A model generated the notes under the pieces. It saw only the letters and a program-made list of their open reading frames with translations. It had not been told where the DNA came from and did not search any database. Shown here one piece after another: positions 1 to 9,247 of a stretch of DNA of 64,000 nt. The DNA lies in the NCBI GenBank assembly GCA_025531455.1, contig JAMYHL010000008.1, positions 620,001-684,000 of the forward strand, written 5' to 3'. This DNA comes from Apiotrichum sp. Y4204. Its lineage: Eukaryota > Basidiomycota > Tremellomycetes > Trichosporonales > Trichosporonaceae. Both the position numbers and the translations under genes were made by a program. Numbering within the stretch: position 1 is the first letter of the stretch; each line of letters begins with the position of its first letter.

Positions 1-140
1 CTGGCAAGTCGACCATTGGTGATGAGAAGCAGTGGAACGTCTTTATGCGTCTCGACACACCAGAGGCGCAGAAGGCCACGGGCGAGACGGAGCCGGTCAA
101 GGTCATGGCTGGTCTCCGCGAGCTCAAGAACAAGATGTAA
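1..140 (+). CDS. 3' end of an unidentified gene (partial)
   Basis: A reading frame enters from the left edge (first full codon at 3) and stops at the TAA at 138-140, giving about 45 C-terminal residues. They include the stretches QWNVFMRLDTPEAQ and MAGLRELKNKM. I do not recognise the family from so short a tail. It is called coding because the frame is open, codon choice matches the neighbouring genes, and ERG7 starts 270 bases downstream on the same strand, a normal spacing here. The tail is hydrophilic, with no membrane segment. It could be any soluble protein; the real gene lies outside the window. Confidence 0.5.
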   Translation, partial: GKSTIGDEKQWNVFMRLDTPEAQKATGETEPVKVMAGLRELKNKM

Positions 141-410
141 TCGTCAGCAGTCAATGTGATCCATGCAAATCTCTACCATTGCAAGTACATGAGCCTCGTG
201 AGATGAGCATCCCTGGTCGTCTCAGAAGTCCAGGGTTGTGTCGGACAGTAGAGGAAAACTCCGCCCCCTTCCCACCAAATACCCCGCATTTCTGATGCGG
301 GGTAACCGCCATCGTTCGATCTGCGTGCGGCTAGTGAAGGTTGCTGTAACCGTGGACGCAACTACACATGAGGCCACTTTCTGTTTCTTGACCACATCTC
401 CAAAATCACC

Positions 411-2843
411 ATGACCGACGAAGCATTCGCAGCAAGTGCAAAGGCGTTTGCCGAGACGCTGCGTACAGACCCGGATGGCTGGCGCCTCAAGGTCAGCGAG
501 GACAGCCATGGCCAGCACAAATGGAAGTACCTCCAGCCAAGCGAACGCGCTTCGTGGCCGCAGACGCCTGTAGACCGCTACTCACAGGGTCTCCCAACGG
601 TAAGTGATGCAGTAGATATTTTTTTGACGGAAGGGTCTTCCCGAGCAGTCGAAGCCGACGACACCGCTCGAGGCGGCGCGCAACGGCCTCAACTTCTACC
701 GCGAGCTGCAGAGCGAGGATGGCCATTGGGCGACCGAGTACGGTGGACCGCTGTTCCTCACCCCGGGGCTCGTCATCGCGCTCCAGGCATGTGGTGGAAC
801 GCTTTCAGAGGAGCGCAAGTCGGAGCTCAAGCGTTATCTTTTTAACAAGCTGCGTCCTGAGGGCGGCTGGGGCCTGTGAGTTTTTGAGTTCTGTATCAAC
901 GGCTGACCTCAGCCACACCGCGGCTCCGCCAACTGTGTTTGGCACTGTGATGAACTATGTGGCACTCCGCATGCTTGGTGTCGGCCCCGATGAGGGACCC
1001 ATGACGCGTATCCGTGCCAAGATTCACGAGTTTGGCGGCGCGACCAGCATTCCGGCGTGGGGCAAGGTGTGGCTGTCGATTCTCGGTGCTTACGACTGGG
1101 AAGGCGTCAACCCCACCCCGCCGGAGCTGTGGTGTCTCCCCGATTGGGTGCCCTTTGCGCCGTGGCGGTGGTGGATCCACGTCCGCCTAGTGTGTGAGTC
1201 CACATTTGATCCCAACGGACGAGCTGCTGACTCCAGTCACCCCCATGGCCTACCTCTGGGGCCGGAGATACGTGATGGAGCCGACGCCGTTGGTGTATGC
1301 CCTTCGCGAGGAGATCTACATTGAGCCCTACGAATCAATTGACTGGAAGCCGCAGCGCAACAATGTGAACCCGGCGGACCTCTACTCCCCGCATCACCCG
1401 GTGTTCGACTTCCTCAACAACATCCTGAACATCTACGAGCAGGTACCCTATTTGTCATGTCTGCCCTCGATCCGCAAGGCGGGTCTTAAGGCTGCGTACC
1501 GCCAGATCGTCTACGAGGACGAGAACACGGGATACCAGACCGTTGGCCCGGTGTCCAAGGCGTTTAACATGGTGGCACGACTAGCCCAGGAGGGGCCAGA
1601 CAGCGAGGCCTTGAAGCTTCACCTCGCGAAGATTGACGATTTCCTCTGGCTTTCAAAGGACGGCATGTTCATGACTGGCACGAACGGAAGCCAGCTATGG
1701 GACATTTCGTTCCTCGCCCAGGCTGAGGTCGAGACCGGCCTCGCGCTCGAGACCAACAACCGCAAATCGGTGCTCGCCATGCTGGACTGGCTTGACAAGT
1801 GCCAGATACGCAACAACCCGAAATGGTACCGCGAGGGATACCGCCAGAGCTCCAAGGGCGCGTGGCCATTCTCCACTCCGCAGCAGAGCTACACCGTGTC
1901 TGACTGCACTGCCGAAGGCATGAAGGGAGTCATGGCACTTCAGTCGCTACTGTTCACTCCGAAAGCTGTGTCCGTGGAGCGCCTTCGCGACTCTGTCGAT
2001 GTGCTGCTCTCGATGCAGAACCCGGAGGGTGGATTTGCCAGCTACGAGCTGAAGCGCGGTAGCACCAAGATGGAGTGGCTCAATGCCGCTGAGGTATTTG
2101 GCAATATCATGGTCGACTACATGTATCCAGAGTGAGTGCAGAGCAGCGACTATAAGATGGTATCTGACGGCAGGTGTACGACCTCTGTTCTGTCAGCCCT
2201 CAAGCATTTTACCCAAATCGATCCCGAGTACCGCGCGGCGGACATTGCGTAAGTCCTCATCTGAGTGCAGGCTACTGACTCTGCAGCCGCTGCCTTGATG
2301 CTGCCATCAAATGGATTCACAGTGTACAACGGCCCGATGGATCCTGGTATGGGTCCTGGGGCATCTGCTTTACGTACGCGACCATGTTCGCGCTCGAGTC
2401 GCTTGCCATTGCCGGTGAGACGTACGGCAACTCGGAGCGCGTTCGTCGGGCATGCCAGTTCCTTCTCAGCAAGCAGATGACAGACGGCGGCTGGGGCGAG
2501 ACATACATGGTGAGATATTTTGAGACGGAGACCATCTCGCTGGGTGCCCAACTAATCCGCGCAGAGCTGCGTCACGATGCAGTACGCACAGCACGAGCAG
2601 TCGCAGGTCGTCCAGACCTCGTGGGCCATTCTGGCCCTCATCTACGCCCAGTGTCCCGACCACGACGCCATCCGGCGCGGCTGCAAGCTCATCATGTCCC
2701 GCCAGCAGCCCGACGGCAGCTGGCTGCAGGAGGACACGGAGGGCATCTTCAACAAGAACTGCGCCATCGACTATCCCGCCTTCAAGTTTATTTTCTGTAT
2801 CTGGGCGCTGGGCCGTTCAGAAAAGTACCTCGCTCAGGCGTAG
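411..2843 (+). CDS. ERG7: Lanosterol synthase (2,3-oxidosqualene cyclase)
   Basis: Cyclises 2,3-oxidosqualene to lanosterol, the first sterol of ergosterol synthesis, at the ER or lipid-droplet surface. Seven exons: 411-599, 649-875, 913-1193, 1237-2131, 2174-2248, 2287-2509, 2565-2843; 722 aa, the normal family length. The catalytic DCTAE motif is intact with its aspartate at about residue 455. Repeated QW-type motifs are visible (for example [36 protein letters not shown]), and so is the conserved segment [12 protein letters not shown]. The start at 411 gives the usual N-terminus with KWKYL about 40 residues in. Introns are 37-55 nt with GTRAGT-type donors. No key residue is missing, so it should be active. 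The next gene, 2.1 kb downstream on the same strand, is also a lipid gene (FAD2). Confidence 0.97.
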
Positions 2844-4976
2844 ACTAGATATCAGGAGGCGTGAGCGGTTAGAGCACGAGCGCTGTTGACCTCCCGGTCC
2901 GGATACCCTTATAGAAGTACGAGATGCACGGATATGCCATTCTAGCGCAGCGATATTGTCCGCGATCCCCGATGATAATGTCCGCAATCCCATATTGCCG
3001 TCAGATGGACTTGGGCCGCACCGAGAATGCAGGCAAACCAGCAATAGCATGCAATAAATCATCGTGCCAGCGTTCGTTCCGACTGATCGTGTGGTCCATA
3101 TGCCGTGATTTCATCAACATCGTCGATCTTTAATCAGTGCGCAGCGTTCGCACAGCTTGGCCGCCGTCGTTGCTTCTTGCCACTTGGGCTTATGAGAAGT
3201 AGGGACCGGAATGTCTTTCAATCGTCGATATTGGGCCATGCGTGCCACTGTTACCATCTGGTACGACCTGTCTGTGCGGTGTGGCCGTTGCCACTCATCG
3301 CCACCTGCAGCACGCCGGTCAAGCCATAGCCTATCGGTATCGGATAAGACAACATCCTGTTGTGTGGGCGTGTGATCGCATGTGAATTGCTGGTCCGGCG
3401 ACGTATTTCCGTGCCACTTGCACTCTAGCGCTCGCTCGCGCCTTCTAGGAAGCGCTGTGTCCCTCCTGTCGGTCTCCAACCTCGAGGCTTCGCTGCTTCG
3501 CCGTTCAGCGGCGCCGCCCATGATTGGTCCACGCTCCCCCACGCCACAGGCACCTCTGGCGGAGATTGAGCCAATTTGTGGGGCTTGGCCTACGTTCCAG
3601 GGCGCCGAGCACATGGCATTATTCCCGGATTTTAACTTTTCATTCCCTTACCTCTTCTGCTGAGAGCCTTGTCTGCACGGTAGTGCGCAATGGCCTCTAA
3701 GCTCTAGGTCTCACTTATCTGGTGAGAAAGCAACAGCTATACAGGAGGAAGCGACAAGAGATCGAGAAAGGCACTGCATCGCTGCAAGATTGCGCACAGC
3801 TAGTAGAGGAAACAGAGGGCGATTACAACCTCCCGAATCTTCCCGTCGTCCGCCCGTTGACCGTCGAGTCGGCCGGTGAAGTCCTGTGAATCTCGCCCCG
3901 ACGCAGGGCGATAAAATTACCCAAGGTCCTAGGCCCAATACCGCGTTATCCCCCCGAAACGTGGGGTGACAGGGTTCGTCGCGACTCTGCCTACTGCTTG
4001 GCTCATCTCTGCCGCTTCAGCATGGAGCCCGCGACCCGTGAGCTTTTGTGGGCCAGATCAGATCCCGATACCAAGCCTCGAGGCACGGGAATCTGTCGGC
4101 ATATCGCACAAAATCACTGTGCTGCGCGCTGCGAGACTTCACTGCTGTACCGCTGTGATACCGCGGTATAACGGCCAAACGCCAAGCCGCCACACCCCCC
4201 AGACTCGATGAGCCCCATCAGTTGCCCCACGTATTGCGCAATCTGTGCCTCGAGAGCCAAGGCGAGTCGAGGTCCTCAACTCCACTGGGCCAGGATACTT
4301 TTTAGAGTTTGCCATGGAAGGAGATAAATGTCGCCGTACTCAGTTCTCTTGCTGCTTTGCGGGGGTTCGGGAACGCGAGGCTCGACACGTCGTCACACAG
4401 AAGGCGGAGGGGCACAGACAGACACCGGAAGTGGGAAAGTGGTTGATTACGGACAACCCGTTGTTGCAGATTCTCCTCGGCTCGGGTTCTCCTGCCGCGT
4501 GGACGATGAATGGAGCGCGCGGAGCGCACCGCGTATGTACTTTTTTTGTAGACTGGGCGATGGGCAAATCTGCCGAGACTGTTTCCCAACTGGCGATCGC
4601 CACCAGTTGGCCCAGTGGGCCAGTGGGGTCCCTTTTGTCCCCAAGCTGCCCGGCCCTTGTGTATGCATGCATGTGTGCATGGATCCCCGTCTGTATAATA
4701 GGAATCATCGTCCAATCTCCCGCCCCCTATCTCTCCTCCCCCCTCCCCTCCCCCCTCCCTCCCATCCTTGACGCTCCGAACCCCCACTTTCTCTTAAAAC
4801 CGACTTGCTTCTCTCAGCTTCTGTCTGTCGTCTCGATTGTCTCGTCCCCTCCGGCAACGCTCCCGACATCAAAGTCGAGCAAGGTCACGCTCGTTCGACA
4901 GCCGGTCCGTGCCCACGACACCGTATAAAAGCAGATTTGCCGTCTGCCTGTTCTTTTTCTCTCAGCACCCGACAAC
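2844..4976. other. 2.1 kb intergenic region, ERG7 to FAD2
   Basis: No convincing coding exon on either strand: the open frames here are short, lack the splice-site pattern of neighbouring genes and encode no recognisable motif. The last 300 bases (about 4690-4930) are strongly pyrimidine-rich on the + strand, as expected for a highly expressed fungal promoter and 5' leader, and lead into a TATA element. The middle (3.1-4.2 kb) shows nothing I can name. Confidence 0.6.
4924..4931 (+). promoter_or_regulatory. TATA box of the desaturase gene
   Basis: The octamer TATAAAAG lies 46-53 bases before the ATG at 4977, behind a pyrimidine-rich stretch. The motif is seen directly; its use is inferred. 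The short distance to the ATG implies either a very short 5' leader or an additional upstream start. Confidence 0.55.
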
Positions 4977-6833
4977 ATGTCCGCAACTCTCCGCCAGCGC
5001 ACCGAGGCCGGTGACGCCGACAAGCGCGAACTCCTCCGCGAGGCCGAGGAGCTGGAGCTCACCGAGGGCCAGAAGTGCGTATCCTGCGTCCTGCAACTGC
5101 GTTTTTTCACGGCTGACCACTCAGGTTCATTGTCCCCAACTTCACCATCAAGCAGCTCCTCGACGCTATCCCGTGAGTAGTCCTGTAACGGTCGGCGATG
5201 GTGAGATCGCACTCGGAGCCACTATTGTTGAAATTTCGCGGGCGGCTGCGAATTTGTCCGAGTCTGGGGTTGTAGGGCTGGTTGTGGCCTGGTGGGGGTG
5301 GATAGTGCCGCCGCCCACCAGGAGTCCATCGCACTGCAGCGTTCACCGCTCCACCTTTTGTGGCACCCCTTTTCGCTTCCGCCTCTACCCGGCTATCTGC
5401 TGCCCCTCTTGGATTTCTTGGCAACAGAGTATCTTGCCAGTACCCGGACTTGCCGCAGCGAAGCATCTGATTATCTCGCTACACTGCGCTCCGCAGATGG
5501 AGCATTGCTCGAGGAATGACAGGGCAGATGTGAACTGCACAGCGCCCACCAGCGAGATGAAAATAAGAGGGGCGTGGCGGCAGCGAGCTTCAGAGATTCA
5601 CACATCGATACAGACTCGAACGACACACGTGCTAACCTTCATAGCGCTCACTGCTTCAAGCGCTCGGCTCTGCGCTCGTCGGTCTACATCGTCCAGGATG
5701 TGATCGCCATCGCCATCTGCGTCTGGGCCGCCCTGCGCCTTGATACCCTCCTTGGCAAGCTTAATCTGTCGCCAATCGCCCACGGTGTTGCGCGTTTCGC
5801 TCTCTACGCCATCTACTCCTTCGTTTGCTCGTTCCCGGCGACTGGTATTTGGGTTATTGCTCACGAGTGCGGCCACCAGGCGTTCTCCCCTTCGAAGACC
5901 ATCAACAACACCGTTGGTTGGGTCCTCCACTCGGCTCTCCTTGTTCCCTACCACTCGTGGCGCATCTCTCACGGCCGTCACCACGCGTCCACCGGTCACC
6001 TTACCCGCGACGAGGTCTTCGTTCCCCGCACCCGTGAGCAGCTCGGCATTCAGGAGCAGAAGCACGAGTCTGAGCAGCGTGGCATCAATGTTCCTGCGTC
6101 CCGCCAGGCCGAGCTCCTCGAGGCCCTCGGCGAGTCTCCCATCGCTGCCCTCTGGGGCTGCTTCCTTCAGCAGCTCTTCGGTTGGCCTATGTACCTGATC
6201 CGCAACGCTTCCGGCCAGAAGCACTACCCCCCGGGCACCAACCACTTCCAGCCGTCGTCAATCATCTTCAAGCCCTCGCACTACTGGCAGGTTATCGTGT
6301 CCGACCTTGGCATCCTCACCACCTTTGCCCTTCTCGGCTTCTGGGGATACCACCGCGGCTTCGGCGAGGTCGCTCGTCTTTACGTCCCAACCTACCTTTG
6401 GGTCAACTCGTGGCTGGTCTTCATTACGTTCCTGCAGCACACCGACTCGGATCTCCCCCACTACTCGGCCAAGACCTGGACGTTTGCTCGTGGAGCTCTT
6501 GCCACGGTTGACCGTGAGATGGGCTGGGTCGAGCGCGTTTTCTGGCACGAGATCTGCTCTTCGCACGTCGCCCACCACACTGCGTCGCGTATTCCTCACT
6601 ACCACGGCGCCGAGGCCACCAAGGCTCTCAAGGAGTTCCTTGGCCCTCACTACCGCAAGTCCGACGAGAACATGTTCGCTGCTTTCTGGCGCGTTCACCG
6701 CGAGTGCCTGTTCATCGAGGACGGTGAGGATGTTGCGTTCTACAAGAACCGCGCAGGTGTTGCCCAGAAGGTTGGCATCATCGAGTCGGCCAACGAGGTG
6801 TCCGACTCTGGCATGGACGCCAAGGACCTCTAG
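4977..6833 (+). CDS. FAD2: Delta-12 (oleate) fatty acid desaturase
   Basis: ER membrane desaturase that converts oleate to linoleate on phospholipids using cytochrome b5. Exons 4977-5074, 5125-5172 and 5645-6833; 444 aa. The three di-iron histidine boxes are intact: HECGH near residue 122, HGRHH near 158 and HVAHH near 356, each placed between hydrophobic membrane segments as in the FAD2 family. The N-terminal FTIKQLLDAIP segment preceding the membrane domain is typical of fungal delta-12 enzymes. The second intron is 472 nt, roughly ten times longer than the others in the window. An omega-3 or bifunctional delta-12/delta-15 activity cannot be excluded from sequence alone. The linoleate product would come from C18 chains made by the FAS pair at 41-58 kb. 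Confidence 0.95.
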
Positions 6834-7973
6834 ACAACAAAGATAGACACAAACATACAAGAGATGTGTGCGTGACGGATGGTGCGACACTCTTTTCTTT
6901 CCACTCTTACAGCATTGCCCTTCTCACTCCTTTCAACACGTACAGCATTTATCGATGCAAAACATGAAAATATGCATTCTGGGATATGACGACAGGCCGA
7001 CTGGTTTCTTGCTCCTCTACGCTTCAAGACCGTTTCACTGCTAACGATGTTGAAAACGGTTTTGGGAACCAGACAAGGCTGCCTAGATCGTCGTGCTGAT
7101 CAACGCTTATTCGGGGCTGATCGAGAACAAAGAACACGGTGATCAGAAGCTGATCGACGCTGATCAACGTTGATCAGGACTTCGATGGGCAAGCTGATCA
7201 GCAGGGGGAAGGGGAAGGAGAAGCGAGTAGGTTTGTAAGCTCCACCGCTCTGGTTCCATAGCTACCTTCTCTTCCTCGTCTCATCTGATTTTTTAACAGC
7301 CTCCCCATCCGAGTCAACGCCAACGATGCGAGCGTCCTACCTTATCCATCGTCAAACTGGCGCGCTATGAGGTTCACTTCCAATATGGTCATAGGCAGTG
7401 TCTCGCGTCTTGTGTGATTCAGCTGCAGTGGTGAGTTCCGAGTCGTGCTGACAGCGAAGGTTGAGACATGGTCTTCTTTCTCGGACCACCGACCAGGCAT
7501 TCCTCCCAGTTCACAAACGTTTCTCTGTCCAATCTCGACATATGCTCCTAAATCAAGCAATTCTGCCCGTGAAGGTCTTTCATCTGTCCAGAGTTAGGTT
7601 TTCCATGCTCAAGATACATGACATGCGCACACTGTCCAGACCCCCTCACGCCGGGGGGTTCCAGCCCACAAACTCAGCGTTGAGCCCATACCACCGCCTC
7701 AGAGCATGCACTTCAAACATGGTCACCACATACGGCATTCCAAACTATCCCGTCGTTCCCGTCGCGGAGGTACCCAAGAGAGTGTAGAGTGGAGCACCAG
7801 CGATTCCGACGGAGCAAACCCACCACAGGCGGGTTCCTTACTGTCCCCGGAAGCGGTCGTCAGATGATGAGAGTCAAGTGATGCCAAGCCAAAACACAAC
7901 CCAGAAATGGCCAGTACTTAAGCCCGCAGCCTCGAGGATGGCATTCTTCCTCATCTAGTCCGTCCCATTTACA
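6834..7973. other. 1.1 kb intergenic region with a TGATC-rich element
   Basis: Contains the 3' end of the desaturase transcript and the upstream region of the small secreted peptide. A cluster of seven TGATC motifs at 7097-7199 is listed separately. One short open frame at 7461-7787 has no recognisable features and was not accepted as a gene. Confidence 0.6.
7097..7199. promoter_or_regulatory. Cluster of seven TGATC motifs with helical spacing
   Basis: TGATC begins at 7097, 7118, 7140, 7151, 7161, 7171 and 7195, usually in the context GCTGATC or CTGATCA. Start-to-start steps are 21, 22, 11, 10, 10 and 24 bases, close to one or two turns of B-DNA, so most copies would face the same side of the helix. 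This arrangement is typical of cooperative transcription-factor binding. The binding protein is unknown and regulation of either neighbour (desaturase 3' side, secreted peptide 0.8 kb downstream) is inference. Confidence 0.4.
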
Positions 7974-8222
7974 ATGAAGCTCGCACTCATTCTCCCTCTC
8001 CTTGCCCTCGCCGCGGCCAGCCCCGTCCCCGACGCGAAGCACACCGACATCCACAAGCGCAAGTGTCCCCCGGGCAAGTCGCCGTGTTGTGGCGGATGCT
8101 TCCCCACCCGGCAGTGCATGATCATGCTCTGCCTACCTGACGAGCGTTTCGACCCCGTCCCGGTCGACCCCATTCCCGTCGATCCCGTGCCGATCCCCAC
8201 GCCACCCGTGGTGGCGGAGTGA
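7974..8222 (+). CDS. Small secreted cysteine-rich peptide
   Basis: Single exon, 82 aa. The first 16 or so residues form a clear signal peptide (MKLALILPLLALAAA, then a small-residue cleavage site). A Lys-Arg pair follows (HKRK, near residue 28), a likely Kex2-type processing site. After it comes a compact six-cysteine core, spaced C-x6-CC-x2-C-x5-C-x4-C, which could form three disulfides. The tail is an acidic proline-rich repeat built from DPVPV and DPIPV units with no cysteine. No family is recognised. The layout fits a processed extracellular peptide or effector-like protein, but no role can be assigned. It is intronless, unlike most neighbours, and has no partner gene. The ATG follows TTTACA, a good fungal start context. 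Confidence 0.65.
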   Translation: MKLALILPLLALAAASPVPDAKHTDIHKRKCPPGKSPCCGGCFPTRQCMIMLCLPDERFDPVPVDPIPVDPVPIPTPPVVAE

Positions 8223-8716
8223 GCACGGTCTGCACTGTACCCCAATATGGTGCAGTCTGGATAGCAAGGTGATTGAGAAATTTGTCTCACTTGGCTAATC
8301 AGCAGCCGGGGTTGTGACGCTGCCCATTCGGACGCGAATAAGTTTGTTTTCCCAGTTTCCGAATCAGCCACATTAGTGAATACTCGTCGTCGAAGTAAGA
8401 ATAGTCAATTGCGCAGCCAAAATCCAAAAATCCCCTAGTCAGAACACTCACACTCATTGTCGGTTTCGGCCGGCCTCATATTAATGTGATTACATCTCTA
8501 GCACAGGGTACAGTAGTGGTCGGTCTATACAGAAGCCATTGCTGGCAGTGTCCGATAGGTTGCGGAGGAAAGGGTGATTCGGAGAGTGCTCCGGTGGATT
8601 AGGTGTCGTCGGGTGGGGCGAGTCAAACACACGGTGTCGCGCCACTTGGAACGAGATGCCTCCGCGTTACGCATGTATCTTTGGCGAACTCAAGTCTGGT
8701 GGGAATCGTAGCATCT
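8223..8716. other. Intergenic, convergent 3' ends
   Basis: About 490 bases between the + strand secreted-peptide gene and the - strand hypothetical gene. It is AT-richer than its surroundings and presumably holds both 3' UTRs. No coding or RNA feature was seen. Confidence 0.6.
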
Positions 8717-9247
8717 TCAGGCCGTCTTCGCCGTCGGCTGGAAGCCGGACCAAGGGGACTTTGGCTCCTTGTCCCAGAGCGGGCGGAAGGCGTCATTTGC
8801 GAATCCCACAGCCTCGGCGGGAGAAGCATTTGCGGGGAGGACCGAGTGGTGCGGACGCTCGCGCTCGCGCTCGGGAGAAAAGCCGGTTTCGCGGCGGCCA
8901 GTGAAGGCGACAGCATTCGGGGTCGCGCTCGCGCCCTTGGAGGTATTTGCGCCGGGGGCAGGGACAGGCATCGTCTGGCGAGGCGAGTTTCCGAGGCCAG
9001 ATGCGAAGCGGTGCGTCGCCTGGGTGGGTGGCGCGAGCGGGGCGGAATCGTTCCATGAGCTGGCTGGTGCGGGGGGGACGGCGCCAGTGTCGTGAGGGCC
9101 GTCAGAAGCGTTGGGCTTGATGGGACGGTACGAGGGGCCGCGCTGGAGGGTTGACGCGAGGGCGGAGTGGAGCTCCTTGAGGTCTGCGGACTCCTGGCCA
9201 ACGCCGGCCGAGGAGATGGTCGCGATCAGGTCGTCCATGGATGCCAT
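8717..9247 (-). CDS. Hypothetical protein, disordered, proline/alanine-rich
   Basis: Single open frame of 176 aa from the ATG at 9247 to the stop at 8717-8719; a second in-frame ATG three codons on is an alternative start. The first 35 residues (DDLIATISSAGVG...LKELHSALAST) look like an amphipathic helical segment. The rest is low-complexity and rich in Pro, Ala, Ser and Asn, ending in a tryptophan-containing stretch (FRPLWDKEPKSPWSGF) that could be a short binding motif. No signal peptide, membrane segment or known domain is seen. Codon choice favours this strand, although the opposite strand is also open over much of it. I do not recognise a family; a regulatory or scaffold protein is one guess. 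Confidence 0.5.
   Translation of the reverse strand: MASMDDLIATISSAGVGQESADLKELHSALASTLQRGPSYRPIKPNASDGPHDTGAVPPAPASSWNDSAPLAPPTQATHRFASGLGNSPRQTMPVPAPGANTSKGASATPNAVAFTGRRETGFSPERERERPHHSVLPANASPAEAVGFANDAFRPLWDKEPKSPWSGFQPTAKTA

Noticed and set aside
7461..7787. 108-codon open frame between FAD2 and the secreted peptide
   Set aside because: No domain, no signal peptide, no codon bias like neighbours; insufficient support.
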